From Pampus argenteus (taxonomy: Eukaryota; Chordata; Actinopteri; Scombriformes; Stromateidae): a DNA stretch of 64,000 nucleotides. The DNA lies in contig CM072877.1 in the NCBI GenBank assembly GCA_036937835.1, positions 15,616,001 to 15,680,000 on the forward strand, in the 5' to 3' direction. The notes under the pieces were generated by a model that was not told the origin of the DNA, ran no database searches, and was given only the letters and a program-made list of their open reading frames with translations. Shown here one piece after another: positions 10,275 to 22,819 of this stretch. Position 1 is the first letter of the stretch, and each line of letters opens with the position of its first letter. The translations under genes were made by a program, and so were the position numbers.

Positions 10275-13200
10275 ATGGGATGTGGCATGGGAAAAACTGA
10301 ACCCCAGCTGAAGAAATGTGACAGAGGTGCGGTCTTTACCGTAAAGTTTAAAAGTTTTAACAGAAATGTTATGTTTTATTACAATAATTTAATATCAGTG
10401 TCTCTTTTTTTCTGTCATTCCTAGTGAGCATCTCAGTTCCAGGTAAATATCTGTTTTATTGGCATCTTTGTACAGCTTGTGTTCAACAACTAGCAGCGTT
10501 TTAATAATAACTTGAAATCTTTAATACATTTTTATGCCCTCTGTGAAGCTGCCACTGGTGAGTCTTTTGCTCTACATCTGATGGTGTAAAAGATTACCTC
10601 AGCGTTATGATCAAGATCAACTTTTTCTCTTCCATTCTTCAGCGATCAGAGCGGCTCTGCTGATCCAGCGCTGGTACCGTCAGTACGTTGCTCGGCTGGA
10701 GATGAGACGCAGGTGCACGTGGAACATCTTCCAGTCTATTGAATATGCAGGAGAACAAGACCAGATCAAGGTGAGGCAGTTTATTTTAAATAAATAAAAT
10801 GTTTGCACCGATTCATCTTGTGTTTCTCGTAACTTTTCCTCATTTTTTTTCGTATTCATTCCTTCCTGCAGCTCTACAATTTCTTTGGCTTCCTGATGGA
10901 CCACTTCACCCCAGCCAGCAGCGAACGTAAGACACCGCTTCTCAACTCAACTGTTTAATTCACTGACTTCATAAAATGATTTCACCCAGTCTGCTCCCTG
11001 CTGAGAAATGTAACAAAGGCTTACCTCCCTCACAAACACTGATCCATTTCCCGTGCCTTGCTTTTAATTTAGGAAACTTAATATCTCACATCTTTCGTGA
11101 GAATGAAATCTGTCGTGACACTGAATGGGAGAGATATTTTTGCTACAAGAGTATTGAGGTGCCTGACAGTTACACCGGCCCCCATCTGACCTTCCCTGTA
11201 ACCTTCTGTGGGGTGTCGAAGCTGGTGGAGGCCTTCAAGCAAAAACAAGTAGGTACAAGCAGCTGTGCTATTTTTTTTTTTGGCACATAAAGCACAATGA
11301 TGGCAGATACACAAAGCAAACAAAGGCTCAGTATCTACTGTTCAGTTCTCAACATCAGTTTGTTCATACCTGTTTTTTTTCCCCCAGTAGCAGCTTCATG
11401 CTCGGTATGTGCTGCAGATTCTTGGAGAGACGTGGAGACTTTTAAGAATACTTCCAAATATCAACCATGTCGTCACCTGTCATACAAAAGAGATTACCAT
11501 ATGTGGTATGCAACACCCGTCCTATCCTTGGACACGTTTTACTCACATTTACTCACATGCAAAATGCCACAACAAATATTATTATTCGTTCCTTCTCAGG
11601 AGATTTACATGGGCACCTTGAAGATCTGCTGTTGATATTTTACAAGGTACTCGCAATATGTCAATAACTATATTGTCAGTCAGGAAAATCCATTTTTAAC
11701 TGACACCATTAACTTAACATGTGCAGAACGGTCTGCCGTCTTCTGAGAAACCGTATGTCTTCAATGGAGACTTTGTGGATCGCGGCAGAAACTCTTTGGA
11801 GATACTGCTCATCCTGTTCGGGTTCCTGCTGGTTTATCCCAACGATGTCCATCTGAACAGAGGGAACCACGAGGACCACATAGTTAACTTGAGGTACAGT
11901 GGGCTTGGCTCACAGCCCGCACACTTCTCTTTTCTATCTTTAAATCCGGTTTATTGGCTTCTTCTGCCAGTTTTGGTTTTGGAAATATGATCACAGAGTA
12001 CTCATTAATGTGCAATTTTTCCAGATATGGTTTCACTAAAGAAGTTCTGGGAAAATACAGGGTAGGTCTCATTTTATTGTAATATATTTATTGTTGTGTT
12101 GCTAAAACAGCAAAGTAACCAGCTGTCAGATAAATGTAGTGGAGCAAAAATGGATTCCTGGTCATATTCTATATTTTTCAACAAATCCCCTCGTAAATTG
12201 ACCTTATTACAAGTATTGTCTGTATATCCGAAGCTTAATCCAATTTATTCTCAGTGTCACAGATCACCGTTGTTGTCCAAAAACTATTAAAAATATATCA
12301 ATTAGCCAACGTTGTATTAATGGTCTACAGGTGCATGGAAAAAAGATCCTAAAGCTTCTCCAGAAGATCTTCAGCTGGCTTCCTCTGGCCACAGTGATCG
12401 ATCGCAAGGTGCTGATTGTGCACGGAGGGATCTCTGACATGACAGACCTCAACATAATAGCCAGGATGGAGAGACGCAAAGTAAGTCAATGACATGATCG
12501 TATTTGGGATTATTTTGCACCTCTGTGTGTATTTCATCTTTGTGTTGTTGATTTTGTGCAGTATGTGTCGGCCCTCAGGCCTCCTAAGCCGAGCCATCAC
12601 CCTGTCAACGGCGGTAAGACTCTGAACAACAGGAACGAGGAGTCTGATGGAGTGGCGGAAGGCCGCCGTCGAGTGTATTCTCTGACTCACCGCGGCTCAG
12701 CCCCGACTCACAGGCAAGACCTCCCACGCCGCTCGCTCCACAACGTGGCCGCGAACAGCCAACTCAACTGGTCAGTGGAGAAGGAGCTGAAGAGGAGGCG
12801 CAGACTGGCCGGGTTTGATCAGTCGTACGGAGAGTTGAAGAAGTCTGACTCTGACTCTGACCCCGAGTCTGGAGATGCAACGGACACAGATGGGCATGAG
12901 TGGAAACAAGTAAGGAGAAACTGGATCTCAGTAGTTGTTGCTGTTTTAGTTTAGTAGGTGTTCAACACAAACATTAATGCTGTTTGGTGAGTCAAATAAC
13001 ACTAAACGATCACTGATCCATTCTCTCAAGATAGTGGATATGTTGTGGAGTGACCCAATGCCTCAAAATGGCTGCATTCCCAATGAGGTGCGAGGCGGAG
13101 GCTGCTACTGGGGGCCAGATGTCACAGAGGAAGTGCTGGGAAGACACAACCTCCAGCTCCTCATCCGCTCCCATGAGTGCAAACAGGACGGCTACGAATT

Positions 13201-14547
13201 CTGCCACAACCGCAGGGTGAACACAAAATGACAGAGAGAAGAGTATAAAGTGCAATACTTGTAGCTTTGGAGTAGTTTTGTTAAGAAACACTGCAATCTG
13301 CATCATCTGCCTCCATTAGCATCGATTAATAATCAACAAGCTGAATTACTTGCATACATACAGTCAAGTCTGAGCACACTTACCAGTCTGTCTTTTTTTA
13401 CATCCAGGTGCTGACTATATTTTCAGCATCTAACTACTATGAGGTTGGCAGCAATAGAGGAGCCTACATCAGAATGGGCCCTGATCTGGTCCCTCACTTC
13501 ATCCAGTACCAGGCCAGCAGGACATGCAGAGAGCTCACCCTAAGACAAAGGTACACACTTCAAATCGATGTCTGAACAACTTTTAAGCAGTCTCAGTTGA
13601 AAGATTTTATGGGTAAGAATGTATTAAAAAAATACATTTATAATTCCAATAATATAATAAAAAAACACTCCCAGATTTATCCGTTTTTTCTCCACCTGTT
13701 CTTTGTCAGTGTCGGGTGGACGGAGAGATCAGCTCTGCGAGCTCTGAGGGAACAACTGTTTGTACATAAGTCAGATCTCATCAGTGCCTTCCAGGAGTTT
13801 GATCCTAACAACACAGGTACTCACTGTTCCCACTGTTGCAATTAATACTCAATCCGATTACAGGTAACTCCTCCACGTTTTCATGTCTGGTGTCCTAGGG
13901 ATGATTTCTTTAAGGCACTGGGCCAGTGCCACAGAGAGGGTTCTCAATCTGGGTCTGCCCTGGAGGGTGCTGCGGCCACTGCTTGTCAGCAACACCCAGT
14001 ATGGTATGGTGGATTACATGCAGTGGATAAGGGAGTTCTCCATCACCGAGCCCAAACTAGAGGTGTTTTTTTCATTTCTTTTGCCATCCTGTTCTTTGCA
14101 AAGTTACAAAATTGTGAACATTATGGTTATTTTATGAATAAATAGACATGAAAATACATCATTTGCATATTTCCTGACAGATTTCAGACACCAGTATCCT
14201 TGAGACTATGTACAAAAATCACTCCAACCTGGAAACCATCTTTCGAATCATAGACACAGATCATTCAGGTCAGTAAGCAGCGTAGCCTGGATCCTAAACA
14301 CTCTCTCAATGCTTTTCCACTTCCTTGCCACCGTCTACAACCTGTTTTGTGTCTCCTTCCAGGTCTGATCTCGTTCGAGGAGTTCCGTCAAACCTGGAAA
14401 CTCTTGAGTTCGCATCTTAAAACCGAGATCAGCGATGAGGCCATTGCAGATCTGGCCCAGAGCATCGACTTCAACAAAGACGGAAGCATCGACATCAATG
14501 AGTTCATGGAGGCTTTTCGTCTGGTGGACCTCTCTGCACACGTGTAG
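10275..14547 (+). CDS. ppef2: Serine/threonine protein phosphatase with EF-hands 2
   Basis: Eighteen in-phase exons: 10275-10326, 10425-10442, 10549-10557, 10643-10770, 10872-10926, 11073-11248, 11391-11505, 11600-11646, 11727-11893, 12025-12061, 12331-12480, 12562-12909, 13031-13216, 13408-13550, 13710-13816, 13899-14062, 14181-14268, 14363-14547. They give 724 residues, close to mammalian PPEF2. Order of parts: an N-terminal IQ motif (LLIQRWYRQ, about 31-39); a PPP-type phosphatase core with GDLHG (185-189), GDFVDRG (214-220), GNHED (246-250), HGG (299-301) and RSHEC (480-484); a variable basic then acidic Ser/Asp-rich insert within 319-434; and two canonical EF loops at 659-670 and 699-710. 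All metal- and phosphate-binding motifs are intact, so it should be a Ca2+-responsive phosphatase. In mammals it is mainly a photoreceptor protein. The two tiny exons 2 and 3 are the least certain part. Confidence 0.93.
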
Positions 14548-15886
14548 ACCTGGAGCAGCCATATTAGAGGTCTCTGCTGTATAGAAAACACCAAGCACCA
14601 TCTTGGGTAGACCTGTTCAACTGAATACTGTGGTAATTAGTAGTATATGACCTTTTGGGGTCAAACATACGGGTGCAACACAGATGTTTTCTACCTTTTT
14701 AGATTTTGGGCTTTTTTTTTAAACTTTTTGTATTGGAGTTAAACAAGCTTAAGGTGTACTTTAAAAATTGTGTGTAATTTAATGCTCACCCGTTACGTAA
14801 CGTATATAAAAACATCAAGCATGTAATTAGTAGTATTAGTATTTTTTTCACCTTTCTCAGAACAGATGTAGTAAATGTAAAGACAGGGATCTGAAATTTC
14901 AATCCAGGCATAAATATGGGGTCCACAGGGTTTCTCTTTGAATTCAATTCTTGCAAGCGATACCTGAGTGACATATGATCTTAAAAAGAAATAAAAGTGT
15001 GTTTTACTTCTACCTGTGCCCTGAAAAACATAATATAGTAGTATAGTATATATAGTATAGTAACATAGTATAATTCAGACATATGGGCCTACTGCACGAG
15101 GGGATATAATCTGTCCGAAAGCAGCTTAATCAGTTCAACTGCCAATCAGTCTTTCATCCTTGTGAATCCAGGACATGAATCCTATCAACTCAAGCCCTGC
15201 TTTGATGAGATGTTTGAAAACACTTGTATATACACATACATGTATGTATATGTAGTACCACCACAGTTCAACTGTATGTAACCTGTAAGTAGAAAAACAC
15301 AACAGATAGACAGGATGGACAGGCAAGAACTTCAGGAAAATGAGACCAACTTTATAGTATAAACATGAGTAAAGAGAAGCATGTGAGGACTTGTTTTTAA
15401 ATGTAAATGAAATTTTTAATATAGTCTAAACAACAGCATAAAAAAAGAAATACAAAGATATATTTACAATGTATTCAATCACGACACACGTTCAATCCCA
15501 CAACTTGTTTACATGTTAGTCTCATACCCATAATCTGATTTGTCATAAGGGAAGTGAGCTATTATTAGCCAATGTTGAATCCAGAAAGCACAGATTAACC
15601 AGTTAATGTTTTGCTGGTTCAAATAATGAGGTAAAGTCCTGATAAACCTGCCGAAATGGTGACAAAAAGTTGTTCTCTTTGTCCAAATGTATTTTTTTTT
15701 CCAACATGTTCAGATGCCCTCCTGTGATTAAACCTAAAAGTCAACGAATTACGTCAAGATCAATCCAATATCAAGACAAAAAAAAAACCCAAAAACACGT
15801 TGACTCTTCGGGCTGCCACTTTTCAGAGGATTTATACTAGAGAATAAGAGTGTCTGAGCATATGCATGTGTGTTGGTAGGGTAGAC
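14548..15886. other. Convergent 3' spacer between ppef2 and nup54
   Basis: The two genes end tail-to-tail here, so the stretch should hold both 3' UTRs. I see the ppef2 poly(A) signal near 14990, a TATAGTA-type short tandem near 15040-15070, and no other gene. Confidence 0.6.
14990..14995 (+). terminator. ppef2: Candidate ppef2 polyadenylation signal AATAAA
   Basis: AATAAA about 440 bases after the ppef2 stop codon and before the convergent nup54 3' end. Confidence 0.45.
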
Positions 15887-18800
15887 TCAGCTCAGGATGC
15901 CTCCTCTCATGTGTCCACTGTCACTCAGTCCATGTTCTATGAGTTTGATGTCTTCCAGATCATCTTTGATGACGCCGATCAGATGACTTAAACCATCCTG
16001 CTGCTGTTTTAAGTGCTGAAAATGAGCGATAAGGAAAAAGATGTTTTAGTAATTGGCAGAAAAATCTTTTTAAAGACTGAAAAATAATTCATTTTTTATA
16101 GAAATGCTGAAAAGTCATAAAAGTTTTCATGTTTGTGCAATGGAGATAGATTTAACAATTGAGTCATGTTCAAATGTTTCCGTGTTTTCTACGTTATTTT
16201 TTACAGTTTGAGGTTTGACGACGTTTTAAAATACATCTCTTTGCGTGTTCTGGAGCCAGACTAAAAAGCATTGCGGAAATGTGCCGACTCTCACTTGTTT
16301 GATTTCTCTGAGAAGGTCAGCGTCAACACTGTAGCGCTCTTCTGATCTCACGGCTCCAAAGTGGTTCTGCATCCGGATTTGGGACATCAATTCATTCAAC
16401 CGACCCTGAGAGATACAACAACACAGATACTGTAAAATACTCAATACAGGCTTTATCTCAAGTAGTAGTTCGACCTCTAAAAGCAGCCAGAAACACAACT
16501 TGTGATCATTCACAAACACAATCAGATCCCAATGAGTCTGAACTAAATAGGGTTTGGAAAATTGAAATAGTGTATCCTAAATAATTGTTGAAATAACTAC
16601 AGTACCTGAATCACAATCTTAATTCTGTAAACATAGTAAAACAATTTAACAACATGTGATGAAGCTACTTTATCCTGATTTCAAGTTTAATGATGGAAAC
16701 AATGAGGACTTCTGGCAGGATGCACTTGTTGCAGTTGATGATTAGAAACAAACACAGAAACTTGCCTTGAACTGTGTGGGGGCATTGAGTTCAGACTGAA
16801 TAGTGTCCAGCTGCACTCTCAGGTGCTCCTCATCCACTTGTATAGCATAACCACTTTTCCTCTGAATCTCCTGTTTGATCAACACCTGCCAGGAAAAAAG
16901 GGAAGGAGTCATAAATATGAAAATAAATACTGGGCCAGAAACAATAAAGCAGGGAAAGATACAGGTGGTGCCAGGTCAAAGTCTAAATAGATAGTATTAA
17001 TCACAGATCATTCCACCGTTCTTGCAAAAGGAGAGCAAGAATTCTGCATTTTATTTTCACCTATTAAAACTAGAAAAGTAATGTAGTTACCTGCAGCACC
17101 CTGTGAGAGAGATCCATCAGCTTTCTCTTGTACTGGGCAATCTTGGCCACTGTGGTCGCCTGGTTCTTCTGAAGTTCACTGATGTCATTTGAGACAATCT
17201 GCAAGTTCATATGTTCATAAGTGAAATCAGGAAAGATGAACAACATAACATTGTTAACATGTTTCAGAGATCTCCCTTATTTTTGTAACCATCAAGCTTT
17301 TCTGACAATTTCTGTCCTGCTTTCTTACGTTCTTACAGTTTTTTTTTTATATTTTGCACAACAAATACAAATAAAATAGACTAACAGATTTATAGCTTCA
17401 CATATGGCAGGCTATTGTTTGAGGATTTCAAAGATCATGAGTTCAGGTTAATGTGACATTTGATGCCAATATTAGGCACCTGTTTTTAATGGTAGTCCAA
17501 TTTGGGAATAGGTATGTTTTGCATGCTCTTCTTCACATTATGTATTTGGTGTAAGTAACCTATAAATCCAAACAGAAAATTAATTCTGTGAGTGTAAATG
17601 TGAGGAGTATTACTAGTTTACTGTGTTGCTACTGTAAGACGGTTCTAAAAGCATCTCTAAATCCCTCCACTGCCACTTGCAGCTGTCCTGCTGGCAAACA
17701 TGAATTGGACATCTGTGTACTCTGTCCTTGACACCACAAAATCTGTTTCAAAATTCCATTGTTGATAATCAGAAGGCACTCTGCCCATGTCCAGTTTTTG
17801 TTTTTTTTGCATTTTCACTTACATCCACTCTGGTCTGGTGCTGTTTGGTCATCTGCTCCTGAATTTGTAGTCGGCGAAGCAGCTCCTTAAAACCCACCAT
17901 GGGCACAGGAATTAATCTGGAGAAAAACATGGAAACCTTTAATGACAGCATGCTTATCTGCATTTTTATACAACAACAAACAGCCAGTAAAAGCTGTGGT
18001 ATACCCGGCATATTCTTTCTAAATCAGATGAGAAAAGGGTGTTACACTTATATAATTATAATACTGTCCATCAAAACCACTTATAGAATATGTATTAAGG
18101 GCACTAGATATGATATTGACTCTGGCTTAGCAGCCATTGTTTTCGGCGTGTGTGACAAGAAGGTGCATCCTGCTTTCATGAGGTTATGAGTTAAAACAGA
18201 ATCATTTTGTTACATGCAAGATCTTAGTTTCCCTTTTCTAAATGTGCAGTCGGATTATGAAAAAAACAAAAACAAAAAAAAACCTCAGGCACAAGTGTTT
18301 TGTGCTTTGTTGTGTGACACATTTCTTAAATCTCTACAATGGAAGTGATGAGTGCTAAGTTAGCATGGCCCATCAGAATGGCTACAATTATTAAATAAAA
18401 CCCAAGTTGATAAATACTGGAATTTCTGATAACTGTGTAGTATGTTGCATTCAGTGGAAAATAAACTGTTGTATTTATTAGTACAGTAAGTGCTGCCACC
18501 CAGGAAGACTACACTCTTTTGTAACTGTTCTCACCAACACTAAATTATTTATACCAGACTAAGTCTAAAAAAGAAGTTCTCAACCAACTTACTTCTCTGG
18601 GTCAGGGTTGTCCACCTTGGCCTGCTCCCAAATGATAGGGTCCACTCCTAGTGAGGAGAGACAACATCTTTAGTTACTACTGAGGTTAATTAGATCACAT
18701 ACCAACAATTTGTTGAATTTAGAGGACGGCACAAACCTGCGGGGGCATTTTGCAACAGCTGCTTGAGCTGTGCTGGCGAGAGCTCTGTTCGTGTGACGGA

Positions 18801-19739
18801 CATGGCCACTCCAAGCTGTGTGAGCTGGACTTTGATGTTAGCCTGCTCCAGGTAGCTGAAGAGGGTGGTGGCAGGGATCCGCTTGGAGGTGCCATTCGGA
18901 GAACGCTCCACCACGTAGATGATCACCTCTGTCCTAAAGGACAGGTGAAGAAGCCCTCTCAGTATCTATTGTAATATATAAATATCAGGCGCGTAGACAA
19001 AGGACTACTATCGAAACTTACTGGTCGTTTGGCAGGGCTTTGACGCCGTCTACATTAACAGTGAGAGTCTGGTTGCTCCCCATGACCTTGTGGATAGACT
19101 CCACCAGCTGCTGCTGCTGGACTCGCACATCTGCTTCCTTTTTATTGAGAACCAAGACCACTAAACCATCCTCATCCTTACTAACTGGGACACAGCTATA
19201 TCCCACCGCCTAGGAAACACAAGGAAGACACAGAAGATGCTGTTTAATACTCAAAGTCAAATGTACCACCAAACACTTCAAAACACTGTACTTATAATCC
19301 ACAGTTACCTTGAACCTGCAGAATGGGTTCTCCTGAGTGAAGTCCACGGGTGGGTTGTTGTTGCTGTGGTAGCCCTTCCCGGTGCCCCAGTAAGCCTGCA
19401 GTTGGTTCCATTTAGCTAAGATGGAGTCACGCTCGTCTCCTAACAAGGTTGGGGCTGACAGAGCAGTAACCTGCTGGTAAAGCTGGGTGGGCTGAGTCTG
19501 ACTCTGTTGCTGGCCGAACAAGCCTCCTGGGAGGGGGAAGCAGAGGTCAGATTGTCTCTTTACATTTGCACAAACGCTGTTGGACTAGTGAAGATGTTTA
19601 GGCTGAAAACTGTAACTTTCTGTTTAGTGTCACACTCTAGAGCAGGGGTCGGCAATTAAGTTTGGCCTCGGGCCAGATATTTTCCAAGCCATTACATGGC
19701 GGGCCACAACCAAAACAATGGCTAATATAATGAATTAAT

Positions 19740-19785
<46 letters not shown>

Positions 19786-22700
19786 GAGAGATAATGAAAA
19801 TGATAGGCGATCTTGAAATGACGGAGCAGACGCACTGAGACATTCAAGCGGGCTGATGTAGGTTAAATGTGTGGACTGACCACTGGGGGCGCTATTAATT
19901 ATATGCCTGTTTGTTAAAAAAAAACATTAAAAAAACATTTCTAACGAGGGTGTCTCTGCATGCAAAGAGTACAACATTAGACGGCACCACGAAACGAAGC
20001 ATGTGACAGTTTTGGAGGAACTTGATACCAACAAGTCGATGGATGATGTGATCGGGTCAGTGAAACAGATGTCGCTCCCTGCGAGGTCCGCTGCCCGCCG
20101 CATAGAAGCGCTGTCTGATGCGGTGCAGGGTGCAATTGTCGACGTGCTTATTCACTCTGTATCCAGTTAAACAAATAAGCATTTAAATTGAGGAAAATTT
20201 TCTGTTCTGGAAAATGAAGTTTCCAAATAAAGAGCATTTTTGAGACTGGCAGTCCGATTTTTAAAAAGTATATTTTATATTTTTATTTTCTTTCTCTAGT
20301 TCAAACGATCTCACGGGCCAGATGTTTTTGCTTGCGGGCCACATCTGGCCCGCGGGCCGCCTATTGCCGACCTATGCTCTAGAGCATTAAGAGGTGAGCC
20401 GCACAGTTGGCAGAGTTATTGTGGAAGACTGTGTGTAAGACTGCTGTCCATCTGAATCAGTGCAAGAGCACCTTTTTGAAATGGGAGAAAAATGAACATG
20501 GTGTAAAACTCATTGTTTCCCAAAAGTGGAATATGGAAAACTCACCTTGCTGCTGTTGAGTTGGCTGGATGTTAAAGCCTCCGAACCCACCCAGGCTAGT
20601 TGTTCCTAATCCAGTTCCGAATGCTGATGTCCCAGTAGTGGCCCCAGCGCCAAGCCCGGAGGAGAACCCAAACCCTTTGTTCTGTGTGCTACCAAACAGC
20701 CCCCCTAAACAGAAGAAGAACACAGTGAGAAAATACAGACTACATTAACACTACTGAATATCATTCAATGGTCTACAGTGACTGGGAAATATGCAGCCGG
20801 CTTTGCACTGCAGGAGTGATAAAGGGCTTGTGTTACAGTTGAGTGAGGGAGACATCTTGTGGTAGCTATGTGTTGGCATTTCAACACAAAGCAGAGTGTG
20901 CTGCACTATGCAACAAAAAAGCTTTGGGAGTAATTGGTACTTCTTCACATGCTGTATGTAAAATGTTTTGCAGGTTTAACCTTGTGCTGCTACGGGCTTT
21001 ATATTAAATTAAATCAGATTAATGCATCCAATATCAGACGTCCGCTGTGCTCAAAGTTCAATTGAACTGTTACAAGCTCTGGCCTATTAAGGTTGTCATC
21101 CTGACTTTTAAGTAAAAGTGACTCGGAGTCAACATGAGACCAACATGTAAAGTCGTCATCACATTTACATTACAGTGTCTGAAAGGGGCTTTAGTTGGCT
21201 GACAATGAATTGCTTCTGCTTTAAAGCAAGTGCTGTGTTGTATGCATGTTGTCTGTCCTGTACATATGTATAAATGGCGGAAAAAAGAAAGGAAAGTTCA
21301 TATTTTCTGTTAATACTGAAGCAGCTTTACTGCTGACCTGTAGTGTTTGCGGGAGCAGCAAAACTGAAAGTGGATCCTGGTGCAGCAGCAGTTGTTGTAG
21401 TCGTCCCAAAGCCACCAAACGTGCCTGAGAAACATATCATGACAAATGAGATTGAGGAAATGACAAAGAGGAGCAGACAGATACATGGAGGAAAGAGAAA
21501 ATAATCACTTTTTGAAATATAGAAGAAGAGAAAAATCCCAACAGAGCATTTAACATTAATGAAAGAAAAACACTTGATAGGAAATGCATCATTTCAATCA
21601 AGCATTGTTCTCCTGTCTTACAAAGAAGATGAAAATGCACTAGCCTTGTATAGAGATTAAATGAGATGAGTGCATCATTTTACATTTTGAGTCCTCATGC
21701 AAAGGGTAACAACAATGCATGACATTTTGTGAGACAAATCAACATGAGAGATGAAAGAGCACTGCACCACATAAATGTGAAAATGGATGAAAATGTGTGT
21801 TTACAGACAGACTTTACTGATTCAATCAATCACAAAGGTCATCTACCTGTGCTAGCCAGGCTATTACCAAAATTGAAAACAGTGCCAGTGGTGGTTGCTG
21901 TACCAAAGCACCCCACATTAAAGCTGACTGCTGCTGGGTTGGCATTTAAACCAAACCCCCCAAAACTAAACCCACCAGCCGAGGTGTTTCCAGCTCCCAG
22001 CCCCCCAAATCCTGCAGCCAGTGGAGGCAGGCAGTGAGAGAGAGAGAATGACATGGACGAGTTAAATGACAGAAAGTCAGGTCTGATACTGTCATTTATT
22101 GTAAAAACAGTCTTCAAGTGCTTTTAAAGAGCCAGGACTAAATAGGGAAGAAAAACAAAAAAACTAATACACAGCTACATGTCTGCATAACAGATCATAC
22201 CAGTGTTGGTGGAGCCAAAACTAAATCCTGTGGCTGGTGCTGCAGCGGTGGTGGCAGTGGCAGCTCCAAAACCAGGAGCTGTAAGAGCTACGGCAACAAA
22301 ACACAGACAAAATAGGCCGTCAGTTCAACTGGCACACAATTAGATTTCAATATTACAGGCACATCATAACTGTGTTATACCAGTACCTTTTATACTTAGA
22401 CTACTGTCCCCATATCATACATATTTTTATACGTATTTATTTACCTATTCCCTCACAAATGTCCATCTGTAAGGTGTAAAAACTTGTAGAAATGGACGTT
22501 AAACAGCAACTGAGCTGATTAAGTCTTATTAAAAAAAAACAGGTGACCAAATAGTAGGCATAACTGTTCACTAACTGCCTCAGATAGTTGACGTTTAGCA
22601 CATGAATCGTTAGCTGACATCACTGCTAACTTAAGGCTAGCTCGGTATTAAATAAGAACCGACTATATATATTTTTTGCTGAAGTAAACACACCAAAGTA

Positions 22701-22819
22701 ACGCTAACAACATTTGTATATGGTGTGCTTCCAGACTCCTTAAAATACTCCCAAGTTGAATAAAAAAAGTCCTTACTTGCCGCTGTGTTCGTTGCTGCGC
22801 CGCCAAAACTGAACGCCAT
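15887..22819 (-). CDS. nup54: Nucleoporin p54
   Basis: Fourteen in-phase exons: 22819-22777, 22287-22201, 22011-21847, 21424-21338, 20704-20546, 19526-19309, 19209-19022, 18933-18737, 18647-18593, 17916-17823, 17198-17091, 16885-16766, 16405-16295, 16015-15887. They give 586 residues, longer than mammalian Nup54 (about 507) because of extra FG-repeat sequence in exons 2-3. Residues 1 to about 190 are low-complexity with SFG, GFG, CFG, NFG, AFG and LFG repeats; these form the permeability barrier of the pore channel. From about residue 195 comes the conserved alpha/beta domain, and from about 390 the coiled-coil that assembles with Nup62 and Nup58 in the central channel complex. The C-terminus is SGHMRGGILS. 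The intron after exon 12 starts with GC instead of GT. The gene lies tail-to-tail with ppef2. Confidence 0.94.
19635..20384. mobile_element. Non-autonomous hAT element with target duplication, in nup54 intron 5
   Basis: The element runs 19643-20376 (734 bp). Its ends are CAGGGGTCGGCAA and, inverted, CATAGGTCGGCAA (11 of 13 match). It is flanked by a perfect 8-bp duplication CTCTAGAG at 19635-19642 and 20377-20384, the length and the central TCTAGA expected of hAT transposons. Subterminal GGCCCGCGGGCC-type repeats are typical of hAT families seen near GTF2I-repeat/ZBED-like transposases. A short plus-strand remnant (about 19945-20170) ends in a BED-finger-like KEYNIRRHHETKH and about 45 further residues before a stop. 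There is no intact transposase. Confidence 0.8.
19740..19784. repeat. Poly(G) tract, 45 bases
   Basis: 45 uninterrupted G on the plus strand inside the hAT element. Its true length is unreliable in any sequencing technology. Confidence 0.9.

Noticed and set aside
19637..19843. Poly-proline frame on the minus strand
   Set aside because: It is a translation of the poly(G) tract within the hAT element.
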